From positions 3,038,001-3,102,000 of the forward strand of contig NZ_CP042912.1 in assembly GCF_008087665.1 (NCBI RefSeq): a stretch of DNA of 64,000 nucleotides. The letters run 5' to 3'. The translations under genes and the position numbers were made by a program. Positions within the stretch are counted from its first letter, which is position 1, and each line of letters begins with the position of its first letter. Source of the DNA: Mariniblastus fucicola. Its GTDB lineage: Bacteria; Planctomycetota; Planctomycetia; Pirellulales; Pirellulaceae. Positions 34,677-43,690 of this stretch are shown here, one piece after another. Below the pieces are notes generated by a model. That model had not been told where the DNA came from. It saw only the letters and a program-made list of their open reading frames with translations, and made no database searches.

Positions 34677-35963
34677 CTATTTCTTGGGGTGCAAATCGGA
34701 TGCCTTTGATTGGGGTTCGGGCTTGTGCCACGGTGCTGACCCAAACTCGCCAAGATTTGCGACTTCTGCTTTCCACGATGAATCATCGAAATCAGCCAGT
34801 TTCCATCCGTCGGCTTTTGCGTCCGAGATCTTCCACTGCGGACTGGAAACGACTTTACGAGTCTCTCCGTCGACCGTTTCGATTTCCAGCTTCAGAATGA
34901 AAGCAGCCACGCCATCACGGTTGGTCGCTTCAACCGCGAACTGATTTTCGCCGCTTCGCAACATTTCCTGAGCGTCGACCAGCACAGGATTCATCCAGTC
35001 AGCGCATTGACCGACTGTTTTGCCGTTGAGCCAAACGGTAGCTCCGTTGTCGCACGTGAAATAGAGTTTTGCCAATTTGATTTCGTCAGCTTCTTTGTCG
35101 AACTCGAACTTGTGGCGGAGATAAAGCGGAGTGGAAGCCTTTGCATCGTCCTTGCCCCAGATCCACTTTGGAGTCGGCGCGTCCGAAACCCAATCAACGG
35201 CGATACTTTCACTCGTACCTTTTACATCGTTCTGGGGCTGCACCTTTCGGTTGTTTTCAATCGCAACCTGAATTGTTTTTTTCGCATCATCGCCCGAGAG
35301 TTTTCGCAGCTGAATGTCTTTAAACTCAACCGTCATCGGTGCCCCGCGATGTAGCTGCAACGCCAAAATGCCCTTTCGAATCGCCTCCGGATGATTGTCG
35401 GTCAAATCCATCGTCGTGATCCCGTTGACCTGGTGGATCTGCCGATCGCCGACGGCCACGATCGTCAATTCGTTCCACTCAGAGTCCACCAGCTTCTGAT
35501 TTCGGTCGCCGACTTCTCCAACGACGACGGGCTTTCCATCAGCACCGACCTCGACTTTTTGAAAACGCTGCGCCACGATCCCTCGCCACCGCTCGGCGTA
35601 GAGCATGCCGAAATAATCCGGTGACTTGTGCAAATCAGCCTGATAACCCTTGACCACAAAATTCTCTGCGTCGACCAACTCACTGCGATACTGCACGCCG
35701 GTGTTGTTGCCCTCGAAGCGAACTTTGGCTTTAAACACAAAGTCTCCGACCTCGCCTCCTTGCCACACAAGGAACGTGTTTCCTTCAGTCGGATTTTCTT
35801 TAGTGGTTTGGCCCAGAATAACGCCGTCCTTGACTGACCAGAACTTGGCATTCCCAGCCCAGCCGGAGAGGTCTTTGCCATTGAAGAGTTGTTCAAACGA
35901 GTCATCCGCGAAAGCAAAATCCGGGGTGAGCAGAAGCAAACTGAACAGCAGTAGAGATTTCAT
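34677..35963 (-). CDS. Secreted DUF1080 (3-keto-disaccharide hydrolase-like) protein with C-terminal carbohydrate-binding-like domain
   Basis: The 428-residue product has a signal peptide (M-K-S-L-L-L-F to F-A-F-A-D). A DUF1080 laminin-G-like domain follows (about 20-225): L-F-N-G-K-D-L-S-G-W, G-D-F-V-F-K-A-K-V-R-F, N-T-G-V-Q-Y-R-S-E and a closing F-K-D-I-Q-L-R. A second beta-sandwich at about 275-375 contains A-T-V-W-L-N-G-K-T-V-G and looks like a galactose-binding fold. DUF1080 domains have been linked to 3-keto-glycoside hydrolysis and to glycan binding; which applies here is unknown. The frame extends to 35996, but ATG 35963 gives the proper signal peptide. It fits with the sulfatases in glycan degradation, though it is not in an operon with them. 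Confidence 0.86.
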   Translation of the reverse strand: MKSLLLFSLLLLTPDFAFADDSFEQLFNGKDLSGWAGNAKFWSVKDGVILGQTTKENPTEGNTFLVWQGGEVGDFVFKAKVRFEGNNTGVQYRSELVDAENFVVKGYQADLHKSPDYFGMLYAERWRGIVAQRFQKVEVGADGKPVVVGEVGDRNQKLVDSEWNELTIVAVGDRQIHQVNGITTMDLTDNHPEAIRKGILALQLHRGAPMTVEFKDIQLRKLSGDDAKKTIQVAIENNRKVQPQNDVKGTSESIAVDWVSDAPTPKWIWGKDDAKASTPLYLRHKFEFDKEADEIKLAKLYFTCDNGATVWLNGKTVGQCADWMNPVLVDAQEMLRSGENQFAVEATNRDGVAAFILKLEIETVDGETRKVVSSPQWKISDAKADGWKLADFDDSSWKAEVANLGEFGSAPWHKPEPQSKASDLHPKK

Positions 35964-36108
35964 CACGTTTACACTTATGCCTGATTCAAAGTCCATATGA
36001 CGGAGGTGTAAGCTCTATTTGACTTTAAAAGCGGCCTGTCCGCCAACTGGGAAACAGGAGCGCGGCGAGATGCAAGAAGTGGCTGCTTTGAATCGAAAGT
36101 AGAGCTAT

Positions 36109-36142
36109 AGAAAAAGCCGGCTTCCGGGAGGAAGTCGGCTTC
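36109..36142 (-). terminator. Intrinsic terminator of the PEP-CTERM gene
   Basis: On the minus strand the arms AAGCCGACTTCC and GGAAGCCGGCTT form a strong hairpin followed by TTTTT, about 40 bases beyond the stop of the PEP-CTERM gene. Confidence 0.88.
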
Positions 36143-36182
36143 AACGTTTTGAGCTCAATGCTTCAAAATGTAGCTTTTCAGC

Positions 36183-36896
36183 TTAGCGACGTCGGCGGCA
36201 GAAGCCAGCGAACGCGATCAAGCCAAGTACAGCAGCCGATGATGGCTCTGGAACCGCAGTTGTTGTGAAGTTCAGAACTGGAGGAGCTACTGGATCGAGA
36301 ATGCTACCAGCACCACTGTAAGTAGCTTGAACTCCAAGATCTCCGGGAGTCGCGATGATGCGAAGCAACCCGCCGCTGTTGATCTGAGAGATAGCAAACG
36401 CTTTGCCAGCGCTATCAAGGGTGAAGTTGAAAGTATCAACGTCCGCTGTGTTCGTTACTGTGTAGGTTCCTGAACCCAGTGAATACAGAGTTCCGAAAGC
36501 TGAACCGACAACTTCAGAGCCAACGTTGTCACCATCGGTGATGTAACGAGCCGTGTCGTTGAGATCGACGACTCGCGTGTCAGTTGCAAGGAAAAATTCC
36601 AAAGCACCGTCGGCGCTAAAAGCAGCATTGGATTGTGCAAGGTCCATTGACAAACCTGCGATGTCGCTCACTGCACCAATTCCAGCTGTATCGAAATCAG
36701 CGAAAGAGTAAACAGTGAACTGGTCATCGTCACCTTGGACATTGAAGAACGCTTGGTCAACGTCGCCGCTGAATGCGTCAATTTCATCTTCTTCGACCTG
36801 AGCCGAGAATACAGAAGTAAGGGTTTCAGCATTGACCTGTGCGGAGAAGCACAGAAGCAATGCGATGGCCGACAAGCGTACCAAATTGAATTTCAT
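36183..36896 (-). CDS. PEP-CTERM sorted secreted protein
   Basis: The 237-residue protein has a signal peptide (hydrophobic 8-17, cleavage near V-N-A-E) and a mature region rich in Asp, Ala, Gly and Thr with few basic residues. Its C-terminus is a textbook PEP-CTERM tail: V-P-E-P-S, a hydrophobic stretch of about 14 residues, then F-C-R-R-R-R. Such proteins are recognised by an exosortase and delivered to the cell surface or matrix. A pre-peptidase-like Asp-rich beta structure (G-D-D-D-Q-F-T-V-Y-S-F) is suggested in the first half. AAGGAG stands nine bases before the ATG, and a terminator follows, so it is a single-gene unit. The specific role is unknown and no exosortase gene lies in the window. 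Confidence 0.92.
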   Translation of the reverse strand: MKFNLVRLSAIALLLCFSAQVNAETLTSVFSAQVEEDEIDAFSGDVDQAFFNVQGDDDQFTVYSFADFDTAGIGAVSDIAGLSMDLAQSNAAFSADGALEFFLATDTRVVDLNDTARYITDGDNVGSEVVGSAFGTLYSLGSGTYTVTNTADVDTFNFTLDSAGKAFAISQINSGGLLRIIATPGDLGVQATYSGAGSILDPVAPPVLNFTTTAVPEPSSAAVLGLIAFAGFCRRRR

Positions 36897-37054
36897 TAAA
36901 GGTCTCCTTGGAGTTGTTGCAAAACGCGTTTGTAGATCATGTCCAATTTAGCCAGATTACATGCTTGGCCAAAACGATATATATCAGTTTGGACTATAGC
37001 TCGGGGAGACCCTCATTCAAGCTGGAAACGCGTTAAAGTTTGTTGAAGACAGGC

Positions 37055-38473
37055 TTAAAGAATTGTGGAGGGTTTGTACTCGCCAGCAAGTTTGTATGTG
37101 CCCAATACGTCCTCTAACTGCGACATGAAATCGTCGATTTGCTCCGTCGCCAGCCCCGTGTTTTCGTGGGCCGTTTGCATGATGGACGCCAACGCTTCGT
37201 CGTCTAGCGGGATATCCGGATCGTCCGCGAGGCGACGCATCAAATCGTTCTGCTCGATGGTTCCGTTTCGCAGGTCTTTCACCGTTGCAACGGCATGTTT
37301 TTTGATCGCATGATGAGCTGTCTCTCTGCCAGCGCCTGCCTTGACCGCTTCCATCATTACAGTCGTTGTCATCAGGAAAGGCATGTAGTGACGGTTCTCC
37401 GACGCGATCACCTCTTCGTAGACGTCCATCTGATTCAAAATCGTCAGCAGCGTTTCGAACAGACCGTCGATCGCCAGGAAAGCATCCGGCAACATCACGC
37501 GCCGAACAACGGAACACGAAACATCGCCCTCGTTCCATTGATCGCCCGCCAGCGAAGAAGCCATCGTCAGGTATCCGCCCAGAATGACGCGAAGCCCGTT
37601 GATGCGTTCACACGATCGAGAATTCATCTTGTGCGGCATCGCACTGGAACCCGTTTGGCCTTTAGCGAAACCTTCGCTGGCCGTTTCGTGACCCGCCATC
37701 AGACGGAGCGTCTTGCAGAACGAACTGGGGGCTGATGCGATTTGATTCAGGCACGACACGACCGCCAGGTCCAGGCTGCGTGGATAGACTTGCCCAACGT
37801 TGGTGAAAAGCTGTGGAATTCCGAGGTGCTGGATGATCTTCTTTTCAAGCTCCAGCACTTTCTCTTTGTCGCCATCGAAAAGAGAAAGCGAATCCATCTG
37901 GGTTCCAACGGCGCCTTTGAGCCCGCGAACCGGATAGACTGAGATCAATTGCTCCAGTGCCTTTAGCGAAACGTGAAGCTCTTCACCGAACATGGCCAGT
38001 CGTTTGCCGAAAGTTGTCGGTTGGGCGGCGACATTATGAGTCCGTGCCGTGATCACCAGGTCTCGCCACTGCTGGCAGCGTTCTCCGATCCTGATCAACG
38101 TCGTCGCAGTCTTTCGCGCGACCAGTTCCAAAGCCCGGAACGATTGCAGCTGTTCGACATTTTCCGTAAGATCTCGCGAAGTCATCCCTTTGTGGATTTC
38201 CTCGTGTCCGGCCAAATCGTTGAACTCCTCGATTCGGGCTTTAACGTCGTGCCGGGTGATTCTTTCGCGTTCGGCAATCGATTCGACGTTAATTTCCGTC
38301 ACGACTTTTTCGTAATCCGCGATCGCCTGATCAGAAATGGCCAAACCGAGCTCTTTCTGGGCCTTCATGACCGCGATCCAGAACTGTCGCTCAAGCAAAA
38401 TTCGGCCTTCTGCGGACCAAATGTCGTTCATTTCGGTCGATGCGTAACGCTGAGCCAGTACGTTTGGAATCAT
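37055..38473 (-). CDS. purB: Adenylosuccinate lyase PurB
   Basis: PurB catalyses two beta-eliminations of fumarate in purine synthesis: SAICAR to AICAR and adenylosuccinate to AMP. The 472-residue sequence shows the fumarase/aspartase superfamily signature G-S-S-A-M-P-H-K-M-N with the catalytic Ser loop, the first-motif T-S-R-D-L-T-E-N, and the region-two His in A-R-T-H-N-V-A-A-Q-P-T-T-F-G-K-R. Length and motif order are normal and the gene is intact. AICAR is the substrate of PurH, whose gene is at the left edge of the window. The upstream gap of about 315 bases is shared with the divergent 699-residue protein gene. Confidence 0.97.
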   Translation of the reverse strand: MIPNVLAQRYASTEMNDIWSAEGRILLERQFWIAVMKAQKELGLAISDQAIADYEKVVTEINVESIAERERITRHDVKARIEEFNDLAGHEEIHKGMTSRDLTENVEQLQSFRALELVARKTATTLIRIGERCQQWRDLVITARTHNVAAQPTTFGKRLAMFGEELHVSLKALEQLISVYPVRGLKGAVGTQMDSLSLFDGDKEKVLELEKKIIQHLGIPQLFTNVGQVYPRSLDLAVVSCLNQIASAPSSFCKTLRLMAGHETASEGFAKGQTGSSAMPHKMNSRSCERINGLRVILGGYLTMASSLAGDQWNEGDVSCSVVRRVMLPDAFLAIDGLFETLLTILNQMDVYEEVIASENRHYMPFLMTTTVMMEAVKAGAGRETAHHAIKKHAVATVKDLRNGTIEQNDLMRRLADDPDIPLDDEALASIMQTAHENTGLATEQIDDFMSQLEDVLGTYKLAGEYKPSTIL

Positions 38474-38788
38474 AAGTTCGATTGTGCCAGTGCGGTAATT
38501 TGTGCGTTGGAATTCTTAAAAAGAGCGAATGTTTGAAAATACACCCGGAGCGTTTCGAGTGATAGCCTTGGCATTCCGATCGTTTCTGTTTTGCGGGAAA
38601 TCCGATACGATATAGGCAGCGTCGCAACGGTTAGGCAACCATGCGAAATTTGCACGAAGAGCGAACTTGGAGTTTTTGCCTTGCACCCAGTATCCGATAA
38701 ATTTTCTGAGGTCGCGTTTGGCGCTTTCAGTGAGAATCGCCAAATGTTTAGGGATGGAACACGGCTTCAGCAGAGTAAGGAGACATGC
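38474..38788 (+). other. Divergent intergenic region between purB and the Asp-rich protein gene
   Basis: No gene is supported here. The frame of the downstream gene is open back to 38591, but the true start is at 38789. A weak promoter-like pair facing right (TTGCCT at 38676 and TAAATT at 38698, 16-base spacing) could serve the downstream gene. I saw no terminator or purine riboswitch-like structure. Confidence 0.45.
38777..38783 (+). promoter_or_regulatory. Ribosome-binding site deciding a GTG start
   Basis: AAGGAGA lies five bases before the GTG at 38789, which opens directly into a signal peptide. An ATG at 38785 is closer but out of frame and gives only ten codons. This site fixes the start of the 699-residue protein. 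Confidence 0.8.
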
Positions 38789-40888
38789 GTGAAATTGCGT
38801 CGAATTGGACGAGTTAGTTTGTTGAGCCGTTGGGCCATTGCTTCAGCCCTGGTGCTGTTCTCAGCGATGACGGTCCGTGCTCAGGATGAAAAAGCTGAGC
38901 CTTTGGAGCCGACCGAGCTTACGAAAGAAGCTTCGGTTCCGGAAAAGGAAACCAGGCGAAGGTCGACAGCCGAGTTGCTGCCGACGTCCACCCGGTTCTG
39001 GGTGTCCGTGGAAGATTTGCGGCGGCTTGAGACCAACGTCGCCAACACTCAGGTCGGAAAACTGTCACGACAGGATACGTTGGCTCCTTTCTTTTCGAGT
39101 TTCGAAAAACAGGTCCGCGATTCACTCAATGACAACGGCATCAAGTTTGGAATTGATGTCGCCAGCGTCGAAATGCTGCAAACAGGTGAGCTTTGCATCG
39201 CAGGCGTCTTGCCTGAAACGGCTGGTGCCAAACCGGTGCCTCGTTCACACGGCGTTGTTGTCCTGATTGACGTTTCGCCCGACGTTGATGCAGCGAAAGA
39301 CTTCCTCAGCGATGCAGCTGAGAAAATGAAAAAACGCGGAGCCAAACACGAGAGCATCGAAATCCAGGACACGGATGTTGCGAAATGGACGATCGAAGTG
39401 AAAGCCGGCAAGATCGGCAGGACTCAGGCTTCGTTTGTTACCGTCGTCGACGGTTGGCTGTTGGCTTCTGATAACGAATCCATTTTCAGCAACGTGCTGC
39501 GTCGGGTGAACGCCAAAGGCAAACCTCCGGCAGCAGATACTCTGTCGGGCTACGAGCCTTTCACGACCGTCATTCAAAAGACACAGGTTGAGTCCGTTCG
39601 ACCGGATCTGCGATGGTTCGTCGATCCGCTTGGTTACGCTCGTTTCGCCGACGCTTTGGCTGAAGAGAAAGCTGACATGCGACAGCCGAAAGATCGACCT
39701 TTGGAGGCGCTGTCGAAAGAAGGCCTCGACGCACTCAAGGCCGCCGGCGGATTCGTGAGTTTTTCGACGGGCGAACAGGATGTTCTGCACCGATCACTGG
39801 TTTACGCAAACCCGAAGAAAGCCAAAGCTCCGGCTCAAAAGCGACTGTTCAACCTGTTGGATTTCGCACCCCAAGGCAGCTCGGTAGCCCAGCCACCCGC
39901 ATGGGTTCCCGTCGACGCTGCTGGTTACTTCACGGCGACGTGGGATATCAAGAAAGCCTTTGCCAATGTCGGGCCGTTAGTTGATGCCGTCATGGGTAAG
40001 GATTCGTTCGAGGACGTGCTCAATGAGATGAAGGAAGTCCCTGACTTCAAAGTTGACATTCGCAAGATGGTTCAGTCACTGGGAAATCGCATCACAGTCG
40101 TGGCGACCACTGAAGAGCCCATCAACGAGTCCAGTGAAAAGATGCTGGTTGGAATCGAGCTTGTGGATGGCGTCGACGAAGAGTGGCTAATCCAGAGCAT
40201 TGGCAGAGCGGTTAAAGGAAAAGTCAAAAAGCTGGCTGGGTACACGAGCGTAATCGACGATCGTACAGAGTCCGCTGAAGACGAGGATTTAGGTGTCAAG
40301 GAAATCGAGATCGACTTTGATGACGACTTCGATGACGAACTTGATGACGACGATGATGCTGACGATAAAGAGCCGGCTCCTCGAGTCACAATTTTCAATC
40401 GCCGCATCATGGTGATCCGAAACGGGTTCCTGTTCATCTGTAATGACAAGGACTATCTCAAAAAGATTCTTTCCCGAAAACCATCCAGCGGATTTGAGAC
40501 GGCTGGCGATTTCACTCGGATGGGTGAAACGCTGGACAAATTCACGGATTCCAAACTTGTTCGCTTTCGCATGTTTAATCGGCTCGATCAGATGCTGAAA
40601 ACGAATTATGAAATGATGCGAACCGGGAAAATGGCGGAGTCCGAAACGTTTGTGGCTCGCATGCTCAATCAGATGTACGGCAAAAAAGCCGACGGTGAGA
40701 AAAAGCGAGTCCAGCAAATCGATGGCAGTGATTTGCCAGAGGACTACGACAAGGAGATTGCTCCGTTTCTCGGCCAATCCGGTTGGGCATTGGAAACGAC
40801 GGAGTCTGGTTGGCGAATTACGGGATGCGTCCTGCCAAAAGAGAAGGCTAAGGCAAAAGTGGCTGAAGCTCCGGATTCTTCGAAATAG
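38789..40888 (+). CDS. Exported protein with Asp-rich segment, function unknown
   Basis: The 699-residue protein begins at GTG with a strong ribosome-binding site and a signal peptide (basic V-K-L-R-R, hydrophobic about 14-30, ending V-R-A-Q). The mature part is a mixed alpha/beta sequence without an enzymatic signature that I recognise. Notable are a repeated K-x-F-L-S/A-D-A-A-E-like helix near residue 170 and a strikingly acidic patch at about 506-530, with some 15 Asp in 25 residues, which could bind Ca2+ or a basic partner. The gene ends at an intrinsic terminator and yidC begins about 150 bases beyond. Similar large exported proteins of unknown role are common in planctomycetes. No function is assigned. 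Confidence 0.75.
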   Translation: MKLRRIGRVSLLSRWAIASALVLFSAMTVRAQDEKAEPLEPTELTKEASVPEKETRRRSTAELLPTSTRFWVSVEDLRRLETNVANTQVGKLSRQDTLAPFFSSFEKQVRDSLNDNGIKFGIDVASVEMLQTGELCIAGVLPETAGAKPVPRSHGVVVLIDVSPDVDAAKDFLSDAAEKMKKRGAKHESIEIQDTDVAKWTIEVKAGKIGRTQASFVTVVDGWLLASDNESIFSNVLRRVNAKGKPPAADTLSGYEPFTTVIQKTQVESVRPDLRWFVDPLGYARFADALAEEKADMRQPKDRPLEALSKEGLDALKAAGGFVSFSTGEQDVLHRSLVYANPKKAKAPAQKRLFNLLDFAPQGSSVAQPPAWVPVDAAGYFTATWDIKKAFANVGPLVDAVMGKDSFEDVLNEMKEVPDFKVDIRKMVQSLGNRITVVATTEEPINESSEKMLVGIELVDGVDEEWLIQSIGRAVKGKVKKLAGYTSVIDDRTESAEDEDLGVKEIEIDFDDDFDDELDDDDDADDKEPAPRVTIFNRRIMVIRNGFLFICNDKDYLKKILSRKPSSGFETAGDFTRMGETLDKFTDSKLVRFRMFNRLDQMLKTNYEMMRTGKMAESETFVARMLNQMYGKKADGEKKRVQQIDGSDLPEDYDKEIAPFLGQSGWALETTESGWRITGCVLPKEKAKAKVAEAPDSSK

Positions 40889-40890
40889 GC

Positions 40891-40914
40891 GGCCGCATAC
40901 TTCTGCGGCTTTTT
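40891..40914 (+). terminator. Intrinsic terminator between the Asp-rich protein gene and yidC
   Basis: Arms GCCGCA (40892-40897) and TGCGGC (40904-40909) with a six-base loop, followed by TTTTT, immediately after the stop codon. Confidence 0.8.
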
Positions 40915-41041
40915 GCCCTTTCCCCTTCCAATATTTCTCAATCAACCGAGAATAACGCACCTGTTTTGCAGCGGACGAGGTCCGTTGGCTGCAATTTGCT
41001 GGCCGCGATTAGCCTCTGTCTCCCTTTCCCCAAATCTTCCC

Positions 41042-43612
41042 GTGAAAAACCGTTCTAACTTTCTGTTCGCACTCGGCATGGCGATGCTGATGATGCTCAT
41101 TTTGCAATGGGTGTTTCCAGCGCCGAAAAAGCCGGTGGATGCGGGTGACGCGGATGCGGCTGTCGCGCAGCTGGCAGATTCGGCAGACGGTGGTCAGTCC
41201 CCGGACGGTGCATCCGACGATGATTCTTCTGATCAAGCTCAGGACGGAGACGATGGCACGGATTCAGAGTCGATCGTCAGAGAGCGGATCAACGAATCGA
41301 TTCTCTATCCGTCGGATCAGGAAATTCTCGACGTCGTCAAAGGCGAAGTCGCGGAATCTGCGGAGATCAATGCCTGGCTCAGACAGAGAAGTCTGACTTC
41401 CGTTCGCCAGATGGGGAACTTGACGACGATTGGATCGCTTTACGAATCCGGCACTGATCGATACCTGATAACGCTCAATCCATTGGGCGGGACCGTTCGA
41501 CGAATCGAGCTGAACGTTCGCGACGCCAGGACCGGGCACTACAAATATCGTGACTTGATTTGGAAAGGTGGCTACATCGGGTCGATCGAAGCCCACGACA
41601 CGCTCGAAGGCGTTCGCGTTGGAGTTGTCGGGCCTGGAACTCCCGCCGACCTTGCGACTTCAGCCGATAGCGATGGCGGAATCAAAGCCGGCGATATTCT
41701 GCTGTCGCTGAACGGAGAATCAATCACCAATGCCGAAGAATTCGGCCGCATGATGGCGGTGACTCATCCGGAAGATGACATCACTGTCAAAGTAAAGCGT
41801 GGCGAGACGGAAATCGATTTTTCGACTACGCTCACACACAAACCAATCGAGCTCGTTCGTCCCGAACCTGGCGTGCTTGATCCGACGTTTGTTTACGACG
41901 AATCGTTTCAGCTGACTCTGCGAGTTCCGACGGACGATCCGAGAAAACCGTGGACGGAAATCGATGCTGATATTCGTGAATCGCAATGGGAAATCACCAA
42001 ATCAGACGACAACAACGTCGAAATGCGCTTCGAAGTTGCACCAGCGGCGTTGAAAAAACATGGACTCAAAGGTCCCGTCGCGGTCGTGAAACGGTTCGGC
42101 GTACCTGTCCTCGATGAAGCGGACGTCGATTCGGTTTCTACCCGGACATGGCACTGGGATTTCGATTTCGAGATCGAAAACGGTGCGGATACCGCTCAGG
42201 ACATTGGCTACGAACTAAAGGGGCCAACGGGAACGCCGTCGGAAACCTGGTGGTATTCGCAAAAGACGCACGGCCGAGCGTCGGCTCTGTTTTCGGTCGC
42301 TGGTGCACGTGACGTTTTGGGTTCGACTGAGTATCGCAATTATCAGTTTTGGGGCTGTCCCGAAATCGTTAGCGAGGCTCTCGACGACAATGGGCAGACG
42401 CAATTCTTCGCTGACCCGTATGAGGCCGTTGAAAATCCGGGTGCATCAAAGGTCAATTGGCTGGGCGTGGACACGTTGTATTTCAACATCACGATGTTCC
42501 CTGACAATGGCGAAACGTTCGACGTCTTCAGCGCGTTTGCAGAGATCAATGGCGGTTACCGCAACGGTCAGACCGTTGCACCGAAGATTCCCAAGAATAC
42601 TCGCGAACACAAAGCCGTCGATTGTACGTTCCGTGTCTTCAAAGCCGAGACGATTGCAGCTGGGAATTCCGTCAGCCAGCCTTTCGACATCTTCAGTGCT
42701 CCCAAAGATCCCGACATCCTCGAACAGTATGGCCTTGAGCAAACGCGGGCTTTCGGTTGGTTCTGGTGGTGTTCAAAACCTTTGCTATGGTTGATGCACC
42801 TGCTTTACTGGCTGACTTTGGGGATCACGTACACGATTCCAATCATCATTATTACGGTTCTTGTTCGTTGCCTGATGATTCCGTTTTCTCGTCGTGCGGC
42901 GTTGAACGCTCAGATGATGCAATATCTTCAGCCGCAAATGAAAGCGATCAAGGAAAAGTTCCCTGACGATATGCAGAAGCAAGCGGTGGCTCAGCAGGAG
43001 TTGTTCAAAAAGCACAACTACAAACCGCTTGGCGGATGTTTGATGGGCTTCATCCAGCTTCCTGTTTTCCTCGGGCTCTACCGTGGGCTGTCGTTGGATA
43101 TCGCGCTTCGTGACCAACCCCTCATCCCTGGGCTTTCCTGGTGCAGCAACCTTTCCGGGCCTGACCAGTTGATGTACTGGAAGCACTTGATGCCAAGCTG
43201 GCTTGGCGAGGCTGGCTGGTTCGGGCCTTACCTGAACATCTTGCCGCTGGCGACGATGGTTCTGTTCCTCGTCCAGCAAAAAATGTTCACGCCGCCTGCT
43301 GTCGATGAACAGCAGAAGATGATGCAAAAAATGATGTCGTTCATGATGTTGTTCATGGCCATCATGTTCTTCAAAGTTCCCGCTGGTCTGTGCGTGTACT
43401 TTGTTACGTCAAGCATCTGGGCGATTCTGGAAAAGAAGCTTTTGCCGAAACCGGAACTCGATACTGCGAAGCTCGAAGCGGCGGACGACAAAGGCCCGTC
43501 ATTGGCTGAAAAGAGCATGGCGCTGCTTGGTCGCAACAAAACGTCCAGCGACGATGCAGCTCGCGAAAAAATCGAGATGCGTCGCAAGCGGAATCGCAAG
43601 TTCAAGAAATAG
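41042..43612 (+). CDS. yidC: Membrane protein insertase YidC with a PDZ-like insert
   Basis: YidC inserts and folds inner-membrane proteins, alone or with Sec. The 856-residue protein has the usual first helix (about 6-25), a large periplasmic domain and the C-terminal five-helix insertase core (about 578-780). The core shows L-V-R-C-L-M-I-P-F-S-R-R with the conserved hydrophilic-groove Arg, K-P-L-G-G-C-L, and Q-L-P-V-F-L-G-L-Y-R-G-L, and the protein ends in a basic tail. Unusually, the periplasmic domain contains a PDZ-like stretch at about 190-270: G-V-V-G-P-G-T-P-A, G-I-K-A-G-D-I-L-L-S-L-N-G and I-T-N-A-E-E-F. The frame is open from 40913; GTG 41042 fits the family N-terminus (K-N-R-S-N-F-L). 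Length exceeds the common 540-600 residues because of the insert and an acidic linker. Confidence 0.94.
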   Translation: MKNRSNFLFALGMAMLMMLILQWVFPAPKKPVDAGDADAAVAQLADSADGGQSPDGASDDDSSDQAQDGDDGTDSESIVRERINESILYPSDQEILDVVKGEVAESAEINAWLRQRSLTSVRQMGNLTTIGSLYESGTDRYLITLNPLGGTVRRIELNVRDARTGHYKYRDLIWKGGYIGSIEAHDTLEGVRVGVVGPGTPADLATSADSDGGIKAGDILLSLNGESITNAEEFGRMMAVTHPEDDITVKVKRGETEIDFSTTLTHKPIELVRPEPGVLDPTFVYDESFQLTLRVPTDDPRKPWTEIDADIRESQWEITKSDDNNVEMRFEVAPAALKKHGLKGPVAVVKRFGVPVLDEADVDSVSTRTWHWDFDFEIENGADTAQDIGYELKGPTGTPSETWWYSQKTHGRASALFSVAGARDVLGSTEYRNYQFWGCPEIVSEALDDNGQTQFFADPYEAVENPGASKVNWLGVDTLYFNITMFPDNGETFDVFSAFAEINGGYRNGQTVAPKIPKNTREHKAVDCTFRVFKAETIAAGNSVSQPFDIFSAPKDPDILEQYGLEQTRAFGWFWWCSKPLLWLMHLLYWLTLGITYTIPIIIITVLVRCLMIPFSRRAALNAQMMQYLQPQMKAIKEKFPDDMQKQAVAQQELFKKHNYKPLGGCLMGFIQLPVFLGLYRGLSLDIALRDQPLIPGLSWCSNLSGPDQLMYWKHLMPSWLGEAGWFGPYLNILPLATMVLFLVQQKMFTPPAVDEQQKMMQKMMSFMMLFMAIMFFKVPAGLCVYFVTSSIWAILEKKLLPKPELDTAKLEAADDKGPSLAEKSMALLGRNKTSSDDAAREKIEMRRKRNRKFKK

Positions 43613-43640
43613 GTCATCGCCGGTCAGCCATAGTCGAATC

Positions 43641-43680
43641 AATCGCTGGCACACTGAATCAACCGGTGTGCTTGGCGATT
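43641..43680. terminator. Hairpin in the convergent gap after yidC
   Basis: Outer arms AATCGC/GCGATT and inner arms GCACAC/GTGTGC form an interrupted hairpin between two convergent stops. No T-run follows on either strand, so it is at best a non-canonical terminator. Confidence 0.4.
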
Positions 43681-43690
43681 GCTGCCGCGT

